Source of the DNA: Chloroflexota bacterium
Lineage (GTDB): Bacteria > Chloroflexota > Chloroflexia > Thermomicrobiales > UBA6265
Length of the DNA: 34,064 nt
Direction of reading: 5' to 3'
NCBI GenBank assembly: GCA_023389575.1
Contig: JAEWEG010000094.1
Span: forward strand, 1 to 34,064
The stretch's first letter is position 1. Each line of letters opens with the position of its first letter. The notes beneath the pieces are model-generated. The model was not told where the DNA came from. It saw only the letters and a list, made by a program, of their open reading frames with translations, and ran no database searches. Position numbers and translations under genes: made by a program. This document shows positions 7,711 to 16,333 of the stretch, piece by piece.

Positions 7711-8754
7711 ATGCAGATCGCATCGCCCACGGCGCCTACGGGCGAAACACTCATCGACGTCGAGAACCTGCACGTGCACTTCAAGCTGGACGAAGGCACG
7801 GTGCATGCGGTGAACGGAACCAGCTTCAAGATTCAGGAAGGAAAGACCCTCGGCATCGTTGGCGAGAGCGGTTGCGGCAAGAGCGTGACCGCCCGCGCCA
7901 TCATGCGCATCGTGCGTCCCCCCGGGAAGATCATCGACGGATCGATTACCTACCACCGGCGACACAATGGGAACGGTGCCGGCGAGACGGCGAAGACCGA
8001 ATCGATCGACCTCACCAGGCTGGACGAACGCGGGAAGGAAATCCGCTCCATACGTGGCAACGACATCGCCATGATTTTCCAGGAACCGATGACCTCGCTC
8101 TCGCCCGTCCATTCCATCGGCAACCAGCTGATGGAAGCGATCCAGTTGCATCGCGACGTGGACAAGAAGGAAGCGAAGGAACTGGCGATCGAGGCGCTGG
8201 GGATGGTTGGTGTGCCGCGGGCCGCCGAAAGGATCAGGAACTATCCACACGAGTTCTCGGGTGGCATGCGGCAACGCACCATGATCGCCATGGCGCTTTC
8301 CTGCCAGCCCAGCCTGCTCATCGCCGACGAGCCGACGACCGCGTTGGACGTCACCACCGAGGCGCAGATCCTGGACCTGATCCGCGAGTTCCAGCAAAAG
8401 CGCAGGATGGCGCTGATGCTCATTACCCACAATCTCGGCGTGGTGGCTGAAATGGCCGACGACGTGGCCGTGATGTATCTAGGCAAGATCGTCGAACGCA
8501 CCGATGTGGATACGCTGTTCTACAACCCGCAGCACCCGTACACCCAATCATTGCTGGACTCGATCCCGCGGATTGGGCGCAACGTGGAGGACTTGGAGGT
8601 CATTCGCGGTTCGGTGCCGAACCCCATGAACATTCCACGCGGATGCCCATTCCACACACGGTGCCGCGAGGCGTTGCCAGGTTTGTGCGACGTGGAGGTG
8701 CCGGAACTCAAGGAAATCGAGCCCGGTCACGAAGTCAGTTGCCTGCGGCGCTAG
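7711..8754 (+). CDS. ABC transporter ATP-binding protein, DppD/OppD type
   Basis: The protein has 347 residues and complete ATPase motifs: Walker A GESGCGKS (51-58), Q-loop in IFQEPMTSLSP, signature FSGGMRQR (from 182), Walker B LLIADEP (202-208) and switch histidine H240. The C-terminal oligopeptide/dipeptide extension has four cysteines (C312, C318, C326, C344) in the conserved arrangement of this subfamily. A cluster or metal role for these is possible but cannot be shown here. It powers the importer as a heterodimer with the next gene product. Start ATG 7711 follows AAGGA at 7699-7703, ten bases after the permease stop. An upstream in-frame codon at 7660 would overlap the permease and is rejected. 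Confidence 0.94.
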   Translation: MQIASPTAPTGETLIDVENLHVHFKLDEGTVHAVNGTSFKIQEGKTLGIVGESGCGKSVTARAIMRIVRPPGKIIDGSITYHRRHNGNGAGETAKTESIDLTRLDERGKEIRSIRGNDIAMIFQEPMTSLSPVHSIGNQLMEAIQLHRDVDKKEAKELAIEALGMVGVPRAAERIRNYPHEFSGGMRQRTMIAMALSCQPSLLIADEPTTALDVTTEAQILDLIREFQQKRRMALMLITHNLGVVAEMADDVAVMYLGKIVERTDVDTLFYNPQHPYTQSLLDSIPRIGRNVEDLEVIRGSVPNPMNIPRGCPFHTRCREALPGLCDVEVPELKEIEPGHEVSCLRR

Positions 8755-8766
8755 GAGTTCCGAACG

Positions 8767-9885
8767 ATGAGCATGACACTCGACAAGGCGTCGCGATCCT
8801 CCGATCCACCCACCGATGAATCGCTTTTGGTGGAAGTTCGCGACCTGAAGAAGCACTTCCCCATCCAGCGTGGGTTCCTGAAGAAGACCACTGGCGCGAT
8901 TCGCGCGGTGGACGGCGTCTCGCTGAAGATCGCCAAGAGCCAGACGCATGGACTGGTGGGCGAGAGTGGGAGCGGCAAGACCACGCTTGGCCGGATGATC
9001 ATCCGGGCGATTGACCCGACCGACGGTGACATCTGGTTCGCCGACCGTGATATCGGCTGGGCCAATGTCGCGAAACTGGACGAGCGCCAGTTGCGCCAGG
9101 TGCGCCGCAACATGAAGATCGTCTACCAGGATCCGTACTCTTCGCTCAACCCCCGCATGACGGTGCAGCAGATCGTCGGCGAGCACCTGATGGTGACCAA
9201 GACGGCGACTGGCAAGGAACTGGATCGGCAGGTGGAGGAACTTCTCGACCTGGTCGGCCTTCGCCCGGAGTATGGGCGGCGGTACCCGCACGCCTTCAGC
9301 GGTGGACAGCGGCAGCGCATCGCCATCGCCCGGGCGCTCTCGATGCGACCTCAGTTGCTCATCTGCGATGAGCCTGTCTCCGCGCTCGATGTGTCGGTCC
9401 AGGCGCAAATCCTGAAACTGCTCGACCAGCTCCAGAAACAGTTCGGCCTGTCGTATCTCTTCGTGGCCCACGACCTGGGCGTGGTCGACAACGTCTCCCA
9501 TCACGTATCGGTGATGTACGTGGGACAGATCGTGGAATCGGCGCCCAAGAAGGAGTTGTACTCCCGGCCACTGCATCCCTACACGGCGGCGCTGATGTCG
9601 GCCGTGCCACAGCCCGATCCGCGAGCCCGGAACAAGCGCATCATCCTGGAGGGTGAATTGCCCTCGCCCGAACGGCCGCCGAGCGGTTGCTACTTCCATC
9701 CACGCTGCCCCTACGCCCAGCAGATTTGCAAGGAGAAGCCTCCCGCCCTGGAGGAAATCAGGCCAGGACACCTCGCCCGGTGTCACTTCGCTGGTGAACT
9801 TAACCTCGAGGGAGCGGTCGCTATCGACCCGTCGAAACCGGCGGTCGTGGGACCGCAACCTTCGCAATCGATCGTCACTCCCTGA
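8767..9885 (+). CDS. ABC transporter ATP-binding protein, DppF/OppF type
   Basis: The protein has 372 residues. It shows Walker A GESGSGKT (65-72), Q-loop VYQDPYSSLNPR, signature AFSGGQRQR (177-185), Walker B LLICDEP (197-203) and H235 of the switch. The early pattern FPIQRGFLKKTTGAIRAVDG, with an insertion before the beta strand, is diagnostic of DppF/OppF rather than DppD. The C-terminal extension has the family cysteine pattern (CYFHPRCPYAQQIC and a later Cys). It forms the ATPase pair with the preceding gene, twelve bases upstream. Start ATG 8767 has GGAG at 8756-8759. Confidence 0.94.
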   Translation: MSMTLDKASRSSDPPTDESLLVEVRDLKKHFPIQRGFLKKTTGAIRAVDGVSLKIAKSQTHGLVGESGSGKTTLGRMIIRAIDPTDGDIWFADRDIGWANVAKLDERQLRQVRRNMKIVYQDPYSSLNPRMTVQQIVGEHLMVTKTATGKELDRQVEELLDLVGLRPEYGRRYPHAFSGGQRQRIAIARALSMRPQLLICDEPVSALDVSVQAQILKLLDQLQKQFGLSYLFVAHDLGVVDNVSHHVSVMYVGQIVESAPKKELYSRPLHPYTAALMSAVPQPDPRARNKRIILEGELPSPERPPSGCYFHPRCPYAQQICKEKPPALEEIRPGHLARCHFAGELNLEGAVAIDPSKPAVVGPQPSQSIVTP

Positions 9886-10004
9886 GCGGTACCCCCAAAC
9901 CTGGTGTGAGCGCACCTGCTGGCGCCGCGGAAGACAGCAGGAGTCGCCGGAACGCGCCGTGCGCCGGCATGGGACACCATCACCATCGTCTGAAAGGACA
10001 CTTC

Positions 10005-11141
10005 GTGACTTCCTCTCCAACACGAGTCGGTATCATCGGAGCTGGCACGATCAGCGGAATCTATCTCGAGAATTCGAAGAAGTTCGATGCGTTCGACGTC
10101 GTCGCGATCGCCGATGTGCGCGTGGATGGCGCGCAAAAGCGGGCCGACGAGTTTGGCATACCGAAGGCGTGCTCGGTGGACGACCTGCTCGCCGATCCGG
10201 ACGTTGATTTGGTGATCAACCTGACACCCCACCGCGTTCATGGGGACGTTGGTCTTCAGGTGATCGAGGCCGGCAAGCATGTGTACACGGAGAAACCGCT
10301 GGCCGTGAACCGTGAGCAGAGCCAGCAACTGATCGACCTGGCGGCCGAGCGCGGCCTGCGGGTCGGTGGCGCGCCGGATACCTTCTTCGGCGGCGCGTGG
10401 CAAACGGCCCGCTCCCTCATCGACCAGGGCGTGATTGGCGAGCCGGTCGGCGCGTTCGCAAACCTGCACTCGCGGCCGAACCCGAACCGCGCCAGGAGGC
10501 CGGGCGGGGCGGCGGCCAATGCCGGCTACACCAGCTTCTACGCCACCGATTACTTCGCGTTAGGCGGCGGGGCCATTTTCGACCGCGGGCCGTACTACCT
10601 CAACGCCCTGATCCACCTGCTCGGACCGTTCACCCGCGTCTCCGCGATGAACCGCGTCACCTGGCCTCAGCGCGAGCATGGCGAACGCACCCTGCAGGTC
10701 GACGTTCCGACGCATGTGACCGCCTCGATGGAATTCGCGAACGGCGCGATCTGCACCATGCTGATGTCGAACGACGTGTACGAGACGGGCCTGCCCCACA
10801 TCGAAATCTATGGGAGCGAGGGCTCTCTCCGGTGCATCGACCCGAACAACTTCGGCGGTGATCTCTGGCTGCGCAGGCCAGGGGAACCAGAGCTGGAGAA
10901 GGTGGACATGACGTTCGGCTACACCGGCAACAGCCGGGGCGTTGGCGTGGCCGACATGAGCAGGGCCATCGCCAATGGCCGCGCGCAACGGGCAAGCGGC
11001 GAAATGGCGAATCATGTGGTGGACGTGATCAATTCCGTGATCGAGGCGTCGGATAGAGGCCAGCATGTCACGCTTTCGACCACCTGCCAGCAGCCAGCGC
11101 CATTGCCGGCCGGTCTCGCCGACTGGACCATTGGCGACTGA
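10005..11141 (+). CDS. Gfo/Idh/MocA-family oxidoreductase, with a variant active-site segment
   Basis: The protein has 378 residues. The N-terminal Rossmann fold has the dinucleotide motif GIIGAGTISG (9-18), and EKP (96-98) carries the catalytic lysine. In most family members a later segment reads D-x-G-x-H-x-x-D and supplies the catalytic His/Asp. Here it reads FDRGPYYLNALIHLLG (192-207), with Tyr and Asn in those places, so chemistry or substrate may differ. This variant also occurs in other Gfo/Idh subfamilies. Start GTG 10005 has GAAAGGA at 9992-9998; in-frame codons upstream from 9906 lack a site and add a low-complexity His-rich tail. It lies in the operon after the ATPases. Likely role: NAD(P)-dependent oxidation or reduction of the imported sugar or cyclitol. 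Confidence 0.88.
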   Translation: MTSSPTRVGIIGAGTISGIYLENSKKFDAFDVVAIADVRVDGAQKRADEFGIPKACSVDDLLADPDVDLVINLTPHRVHGDVGLQVIEAGKHVYTEKPLAVNREQSQQLIDLAAERGLRVGGAPDTFFGGAWQTARSLIDQGVIGEPVGAFANLHSRPNPNRARRPGGAAANAGYTSFYATDYFALGGGAIFDRGPYYLNALIHLLGPFTRVSAMNRVTWPQREHGERTLQVDVPTHVTASMEFANGAICTMLMSNDVYETGLPHIEIYGSEGSLRCIDPNNFGGDLWLRRPGEPELEKVDMTFGYTGNSRGVGVADMSRAIANGRAQRASGEMANHVVDVINSVIEASDRGQHVTLSTTCQQPAPLPAGLADWTIGD

Positions 11142-11173
11142 TCCATCCCTTGAGATCATCTGACGAGAACCTT

Positions 11174-11212
11174 CCGGCCGCCAGGCGATGGCGTTGACCG
11201 CCCTGGCGCCGG
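11174..11212 (+). terminator. Intercistronic hairpin (11-bp stem with one bulge)
   Basis: The sequence CCGGCCGCCAGG (11174-11185) pairs with CCTGGCGCCGG (11202-11212), leaving one bulged C and a 16-base loop. It lies between the first oxidoreductase gene and the next TIM-barrel gene. No T-run follows, so partial termination or message processing is more likely than a stop. Confidence 0.4.
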
Positions 11213-11255
11213 GTGGAGTCGCGGCGCGATTGGCGTCGACTCAGGAGTTACCCGC

Positions 11256-12092
11256 ATGACCGTCAAACTTGGAATCCTGGAGCACTGGTTCGACGGCGAG
11301 CCCGTCGTTCCGGGCAAGACGCTCGCCGACCGGCTCGCCTCGCTCGAAGCGGCCGGCTACGACGGCATCCAGCTCAGCGCCGTCTCCCACCGCGAGGGAC
11401 CGGAGGCGGTGAAGGCCGCGCTCGCCAACTCGCCCGTCCGGCTCCTGATCGCGGGGCGGCATGGCCGGATCCTCGCCGGGGACCCCGAGACGCGCGCGCA
11501 GGCTGTCGAGGACATCTCGGCGGGCCTGAATGAGGCCGCGAAGGCCGGCGCCGTCGGCTCGATCCTGGTGCCGATCCGGACCCAGCCCGAAATCGCGCCT
11601 CCTAACCCCCCATCGTTCGGCGTACAGCCGATGAAGACGCTGGTCGACCTGGAACTCGAGATCCTGGTGGAGCAATTGGCGAAGATCGCCCCCGCCGCCG
11701 AGGCGGCTGGCGTGCCGGTGATCCTCGAGCCGCTCAACCGCTACGAGACCCATCTCATCAAGTCGCTGGACGACGCGGCGGAGGTTTGCCGCGCGGTGGG
11801 TAGCCCGGGCATCAAGATGATGGGCGACTTCTTCCATATGAACCTGGAGGACGACGACATGGAGGCCGCCATCGAGCGCAACGCCGATTGCCTGGCCTAC
11901 ATCCACCTGGCCGACAGCGGTCGCTATCAGCCCGGCACCGGCCATCTGGACTTCAAGCCTGGGTTCCGGGCACTCAAGCGGATCGGTTACGACGGCTACA
12001 TGACGATGGAGTGCAAGATCAAGGGCGAGCCCTCGGTGGACGCGCTGAAGGAAACGGCCGAGTACATTCACGCCGAGTGGGATGCCGCATGA
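11256..12092 (+). CDS. Sugar phosphate isomerase/epimerase-like TIM barrel, ketose 3-epimerase-like
   Basis: The protein has 278 residues. The four metal-binding positions of D-tagatose/D-psicose 3-epimerase-type enzymes are all present: E158 in LEPLNRYE, D191 with H194 in MGDFFHMN, H217 in IHLADSGR, and E252 in MTMECK. The PGTGHLDF segment (226-233) is also family-like. Such enzymes move protons next to a keto group and fit well with neighbouring dehydrogenases that make 3-keto sugars. Start ATG 11256 has AGGAG at 11243-11247. The stop overlaps the next start (ATGA), so the following oxidoreductase is translationally coupled and likely works with it. Confidence 0.88.
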   Translation: MTVKLGILEHWFDGEPVVPGKTLADRLASLEAAGYDGIQLSAVSHREGPEAVKAALANSPVRLLIAGRHGRILAGDPETRAQAVEDISAGLNEAAKAGAVGSILVPIRTQPEIAPPNPPSFGVQPMKTLVDLELEILVEQLAKIAPAAEAAGVPVILEPLNRYETHLIKSLDDAAEVCRAVGSPGIKMMGDFFHMNLEDDDMEAAIERNADCLAYIHLADSGRYQPGTGHLDFKPGFRALKRIGYDGYMTMECKIKGEPSVDALKETAEYIHAEWDAA

Positions 12093-13273
12093 CCCAGCGT
12101 GATTTCACTTCCGTGACACCCGATGCCGATACGCCAGCCATCGGCGTTGGTCTGCTCGGTTACAACTTCATGGCCAAGGCCCACAGCAACGCCTACCGCA
12201 CCATGCCCTACATGTTCTGGCCACCGGTCGCCACGCCGCGACTGGTCGCCATCGCCGGTCGCACGGAAGCGAAGGTGTCCGAGGCCGCGCGGCGGTTCGG
12301 GTATGAGGGCTACTACACAAGCTGGGAAGCGCTGGTCGAGGATGACCGGGTCGACCTCTTCGACAACTGCTCTTCCCATCACATGCACGTCGAACCCTCG
12401 ATCGCGGCGCTGAAGGCGGGCAAGCATGTTGTCTGCGAAAAACCGATGGCGCTGAGCGCGGCGGACGCCTGGCGCATGCTGGAGGTCGCGCGGGCGTCCG
12501 GCAGGCATCACATGTGCGGCTTCAACTACCGGTTCGTGCCGGCGATCCGTCTGGCGCACGACCTGATTCAGCGTGGGGTACTCGGCGAGCTGTATCACGT
12601 CCGCATCCAGTACCTGCAACAGAGCCTCTCCGATCCCGACCGGCCACTGGGACGTGCGATCGAGGGCGAGTCGGCCAAGGCCGGTTCCCAGGCGATCCTG
12701 GGTTGCCACGCCGTCGACCTGGCCCGGTTCCTCGTCGGCGAGCCGGGCACGGTGTCGGCCTTGACGCCGCGCTTCCGCGACCAACGGCGCGGCCCGGACG
12801 GCCAGATGATCGACCTGCAATGGGACGACGCCTCGATCTCGCTGGTGGAGTTCGAGAACGGGCCGGTGGGAACCATCGAGGCTTCTCGCCTGGCGACGGG
12901 CCGGGCCAACTCGCTGCGACTCGAAATCAACGGCTCGCGCGGATCGATTGGGTTCGACCTGGAGCGGTTGAACGAGTTGCAGGTGCATCTCGCCGATACG
13001 GTCGTGTCCGAGGTGATTGGCTTCCAGGACGTGATGGTGACCCATCCCAACCACCCGTTCTCCAAGGTCTGGTGGCCAAACGGGCACATCCTCGGCTGGG
13101 AGCACGCGCACATCAACGAGCTTCAGCACATGATTGCATCAATCGCCAATGACACGCCGGTCGACCCATACGGCGCGACGTTCGAGGATGGTTATCGCGC
13201 GGCGGTGTTCGCCGAGGCCGTCGAAAGGTCAGCCATCGGCGGGACGAAGGTTGACGTGCGATACGAACACTGA
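12089..13273 (+). CDS. Gfo/Idh/MocA-family oxidoreductase, canonical active site
   Basis: The protein has 394 residues. The Rossmann part begins near residue 17 with a modified glycine motif (GVGLLGYNFMA). EKP with its catalytic lysine is at 117-119. The second signature GCHAVDLARFLVGE gives H207 and D210 in the normal spacing. Its pattern resembles family members acting on glycosides or cyclitols, but the substrate cannot be read. The start overlaps the preceding epimerase-like gene by four bases (ATGA), a strong sign of coupled synthesis. An apparent upstream extension to 11888 would overlap that gene by 200 bases and is rejected. Confidence 0.9.
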   Translation: MTQRDFTSVTPDADTPAIGVGLLGYNFMAKAHSNAYRTMPYMFWPPVATPRLVAIAGRTEAKVSEAARRFGYEGYYTSWEALVEDDRVDLFDNCSSHHMHVEPSIAALKAGKHVVCEKPMALSAADAWRMLEVARASGRHHMCGFNYRFVPAIRLAHDLIQRGVLGELYHVRIQYLQQSLSDPDRPLGRAIEGESAKAGSQAILGCHAVDLARFLVGEPGTVSALTPRFRDQRRGPDGQMIDLQWDDASISLVEFENGPVGTIEASRLATGRANSLRLEINGSRGSIGFDLERLNELQVHLADTVVSEVIGFQDVMVTHPNHPFSKVWWPNGHILGWEHAHINELQHMIASIANDTPVDPYGATFEDGYRAAVFAEAVERSAIGGTKVDVRYEH

Positions 13274-13338
13274 TCGCCGTCGCGAACCGGTCTTGACATG
13301 CCGCCAGGGGTGGCGCGAAACACAGCAAAGGACACAGG

Positions 13339-14352
13339 ATGCGTCTCGGTATCGACAGTTTTAGCCTGCGGTCGCAGGGGTGGGACGCGTTCCAGATCAT
13401 GGATTACGCGGCCAATCTCGGACTCGACAACGTGCATTTCTCGGAGCGGGAACACCTCGGTGGGCTCGATCCAGATGGGCTGCGGAAGGTGCGGGAGCAT
13501 GCCGATCGACTCGGCCTCACGCTGGAAGTCGGGATGCGTAGCTTCAACCGGTTGGCCGGAACCTTCGATGCGTCGCTGGGGACCGGAGAGGAACAACTCA
13601 TCGCCATGATCGAGGCGGCGACGATCGTTTCCTCGCCCATTGTGCGCTGCTTCGTGGGAATGGCCGACGATCGGCTCCGGGTGCCGCCTGCGGAGCTGAT
13701 CGAGGAAACGATCCGCACGCTCCGGGCCGTCGCTTCCCAGGCGGAGGCGGCCAACGTGTCGATTGCGGTCGAGAACCATGGCATGGGCGACCTGCTCGCC
13801 CCGGAACTGCGGGACGTCATCGAGGCGGTCGGCTCGTCGCACGTGCGCGTCTGCTTCGACTCCGGCAACCCGCTCTACGCGGCGGAGGACGCCGTATATG
13901 CCGCCGAGATTCTCGCGCCGTACACGGTGTCCACGCATCTGCGCGATACGAAGGTGTGGATGGCCGACGAGGGCGCGTATGTCCAGTGGGCTCCGGCGGG
14001 CCGGGGATCGGTCGATCTCCGGAAGATCGTCAGACTGCTGCTGGAGCACTCGCCGAATACCCCGATCGACCTCGAGGTCATCACTGGGGGCGGCCCGAAG
14101 CTGATCGACTATCGCAACCCGGATTCGGAGCTTTGGACGCTCTATCCGGACATGACGGCGAAGTCGTTCGCCCGGTTCCTGGTGGTCGCCGAGCAGGGCG
14201 AGCCGGGGCCGCTGGAGCAACTGGTCCACTCGCCCGCGGACGGGCCGCCATCGGAGGAAGTCCAGGAGGCGCTTAGGAAACAGCAGCGGGATCATTTCGA
14301 GGAAAGCGTGGCCTGGTGCAAGGCTGAGCTGGCGGGGCCCGCGTCCGCCTGA
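13339..14352 (+). CDS. Xylose isomerase-like TIM-barrel protein
   Basis: The protein has 337 residues, some 50 longer than its two relatives in this operon. Metal-site candidates are ordered as in the family: E145 (AVENHG), D174 (CFDSGNP), H200 (STHLRDTKV) and E246 (DLEVITGG). The extra length is mostly in a C-terminal extension after residue 250. Start ATG 13339 has AAAGGA at 13327-13332. It sits between two Gfo/Idh genes in the catabolic operon. A small wobble-containing hairpin (13300-13314) lies just upstream. Expected reaction: isomerisation, epimerisation or elimination on an oxidised sugar, by family analogy. Confidence 0.85.
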   Translation: MRLGIDSFSLRSQGWDAFQIMDYAANLGLDNVHFSEREHLGGLDPDGLRKVREHADRLGLTLEVGMRSFNRLAGTFDASLGTGEEQLIAMIEAATIVSSPIVRCFVGMADDRLRVPPAELIEETIRTLRAVASQAEAANVSIAVENHGMGDLLAPELRDVIEAVGSSHVRVCFDSGNPLYAAEDAVYAAEILAPYTVSTHLRDTKVWMADEGAYVQWAPAGRGSVDLRKIVRLLLEHSPNTPIDLEVITGGGPKLIDYRNPDSELWTLYPDMTAKSFARFLVVAEQGEPGPLEQLVHSPADGPPSEEVQEALRKQQRDHFEESVAWCKAELAGPASA

Positions 14353-14411
14353 ACCGATCAGTGCCGCGGAACGATCCAATGAAGAGCGAGAGAACGAAAG
14401 GGTTCGATGCA

Positions 14412-15431
14412 ATGTCCACCTATCGCGTCGGTATCATCGGTTGCGGTCGCCCATGGAAGAGCGAAGGGGCGAGCGGGTTTGGCATGTCCCACTTTCACGC
14501 CCGGGGGTACAAGGACTCGCCCCACGCGGAGATCGTGGCGCTGGCCGATATCGTTCAGGAGAACGCCGAGGCGTTCCGGGAGCGAAACGGCGGCGATGCC
14601 ATTTACACCGACTACAAGGAAATGCTGGCCGACGCCAACCTGGACATGGTCAGCATTTGCACCTGGCCGCACCTCCATGCCCGGATGGTGATTGACGCCG
14701 CCGAGGCGGGCGTGAAGGCGGTCCACTGCGAGAAGCCGATGGCGCCCACCTGGGGCGAGGCGAGACAGATGGCCCAGGTCTGTGACGAGCGAGGCGTTCA
14801 ACTGACATTCAACCACCAGCGTCGGTTCGGTCCCGAGTTCGTCCAGGCGCGCCAATTGTTGCGCGACGGTGCCATCGGCGATCTCGTGCGGCTTGAGGGT
14901 TCCTGCGGCAATTTGTTCGATTGGGGAACCCACTGGTTCGACATGTTCTTCTTTTACAACGATGAGACCCCCGCCAAGTGGGTGCTTGGCCAGGTCGAGC
15001 CAACCGGTGGCAACTCGGTGTTCGGCGTGCAACTCGAGGGACAGGCGATCAGCCAGTTCGAGTTCGAGAACAACGTGATCGGCATCCTCACAACGAACGC
15101 CCGGAAGGACTGGCCGCTTTCCACGCGAATCGTCGGCACCGACGGCTTCATCGAGGCGGCGCTGCGCACGGATCCGCTCAGGGTCTGGGCCAAGGGCAGC
15201 CCGGGTTGGGAAGTGATCGACCTGGAAGGTGCGAGTTCGCTTGAGGAAACGGTCGCGCTGGGCGTGATGGACGCGGTGGAAGCCCTGAAGGAGGGCCGTG
15301 AGCCCGAACTCTCCTCGAAGAAGGTGCTCCGGGCGACCGAGTTGATCTTCGGTACCTACGAATCGGCCCGCCGTGGTGGCCGGATCGACCTGCCACTCGA
15401 TGTCGAGGACTCCACCATCCTGGCCAGCTAG
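14412..15431 (+). CDS. Gfo/Idh/MocA-family oxidoreductase, canonical active site
   Basis: The protein has 339 residues. The Rossmann motif GIIGCGRPW (7-15) opens the fold. CEKP is at 106-109, and FDWGTHWFD (169-177) supplies D170, H174 and D177 in the usual pattern. The glycine loop is followed by a short insertion (KSEGASGFGMSHF). Three in-frame starts are possible (GTG 14361, ATG 14379, ATG 14412). I prefer 14412 because the fold begins at once and AAAGGG lies at 14398-14403. It is the last enzyme of the catabolic operon, about 60 bases after the TIM-barrel gene, and probably acts on an intermediate of the same pathway. Confidence 0.88.
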   Translation: MSTYRVGIIGCGRPWKSEGASGFGMSHFHARGYKDSPHAEIVALADIVQENAEAFRERNGGDAIYTDYKEMLADANLDMVSICTWPHLHARMVIDAAEAGVKAVHCEKPMAPTWGEARQMAQVCDERGVQLTFNHQRRFGPEFVQARQLLRDGAIGDLVRLEGSCGNLFDWGTHWFDMFFFYNDETPAKWVLGQVEPTGGNSVFGVQLEGQAISQFEFENNVIGILTTNARKDWPLSTRIVGTDGFIEAALRTDPLRVWAKGSPGWEVIDLEGASSLEETVALGVMDAVEALKEGREPELSSKKVLRATELIFGTYESARRGGRIDLPLDVEDSTILAS

Positions 15432-15515
15432 CAACCGCTCCGTGTGTCGAGACGTTGTTTAGACAGAGAGGTGACGCGGTTGGGTCAAGATCCGGCAATG
15501 GAGTGAGGTGTCTTC

Positions 15516-16214
15516 GTGAGCAATCGGTCGAGTAGACGGGCTTTGGTGGCGGGCGGGATCGGCGCCAGCGCGATCAGCATCGCAGCGATCGCCAAGGGAG
15601 GCCACTCGCCTGGCGACAATGACGCGACGGGTACCGAGGCGGCCAATCCGACAGGGGATCCATGGGCGACTGAACCTGCCGGTCCAACCGAAGTGCCGAT
15701 CGACAAGACCGAGTACACCGGCCGCTACTTTGGCGCACATGTCACGTGGGATCTTGAAACCTATGCCTACACTGGTGACGAGACGACACTGCGGGTCGAG
15801 AACGAGGACGACTTGCTCTTCCTCACGCCGCTCAAGGTGTACATGGTGACCATGGTGGAGTTTCGCTTCCAACCCGACACTTGGCATGATCTGGACGAGG
15901 CGATCGACAAAGGCTACCAGGTATTCGCGGACGAGTTTTCAGGGAGCAACACCACGCTGGTTGGCTCGTGGTCGACTGACGAAGCCGCGGGGTTTCTCGT
16001 CCGGTTCAGTGATTACTCACAGGATTACGTGGAGTACACGCGAACCAGCGATTCCGGCCTGTGGTGCCGAGTGCGCTACCAGGCGAGTTATAACGATGCC
16101 GATGACCTGGAAGGCACTGCGGAAAGCCTGGTTGGCGCCTGGATCGAAGGGGAGCCGATGGTACGAGCGGTCGATCCGGAGGAGTTGCTGGCCACGATCG
16201 TGGCCAATGCGTGA
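15516..16214 (+). CDS. Tat-exported protein of unknown family
   Basis: The protein has 232 residues. The N-terminus has a twin-arginine pattern (SSRRALVAGG, Arg 7 and 8), a hydrophobic segment to about residue 26, then a Pro/Thr/Asp-rich linker (30-60). The mature domain is acidic, rich in Tyr, Trp and Asp, and looks beta-rich. I recognise no family and give no function. Start GTG 15516 has GGAG about a dozen bases upstream. It follows the last operon gene by 84 bases on the same strand and may be its final, exported member, or may be independent. A bidirectional-type hairpin lies after its stop. Confidence 0.7.
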   Translation: MSNRSSRRALVAGGIGASAISIAAIAKGGHSPGDNDATGTEAANPTGDPWATEPAGPTEVPIDKTEYTGRYFGAHVTWDLETYAYTGDETTLRVENEDDLLFLTPLKVYMVTMVEFRFQPDTWHDLDEAIDKGYQVFADEFSGSNTTLVGSWSTDEAAGFLVRFSDYSQDYVEYTRTSDSGLWCRVRYQASYNDADDLEGTAESLVGAWIEGEPMVRAVDPEELLATIVANA

Positions 16215-16263
16215 CGGTCGGTGGGGACTACGGAGAGTCAATCGGCCACCAGGCTAGTTCAAT

Positions 16264-16297
16264 GCGACACGGGCGACCAGCTGGCCGTCCGTGTCGC
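16264..16297. terminator. Hairpin between convergent genes
   Basis: GCGACACGG (16264-16272) and CCGTGTCGC (16289-16297) are exact complements around a 16-base loop that itself holds CCAGCTGG. It lies between the exported-protein gene (+) and the Rieske gene (-), the place for a bidirectional terminator. There is no T-run on either side. Confidence 0.5.
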
Positions 16298-16333
16298 CGT
16301 CGCTGATGTGTCGTGCTCGCGCTGATTGTGATG

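Noticed and set aside
9969..9989. GHHHH stretch encoded just before the Gfo/Idh gene at 10005, looking like a His tag
   Set aside because: It lies upstream of the preferred GTG start, which has its own ribosome-binding site; it is most likely untranslated chance sequence.
8548..10023. Long open frame (491 codons) on the minus strand
   Set aside because: It lies opposite two certain ABC ATPase genes; long antisense frames are expected in GC-rich coding DNA. The product has no recognisable domain.
14358..15434. Minus-strand frame nearly as long as the Gfo/Idh gene at 14412
   Set aside because: The plus-strand product has clear Rossmann and EKP motifs; the minus-strand product has none.
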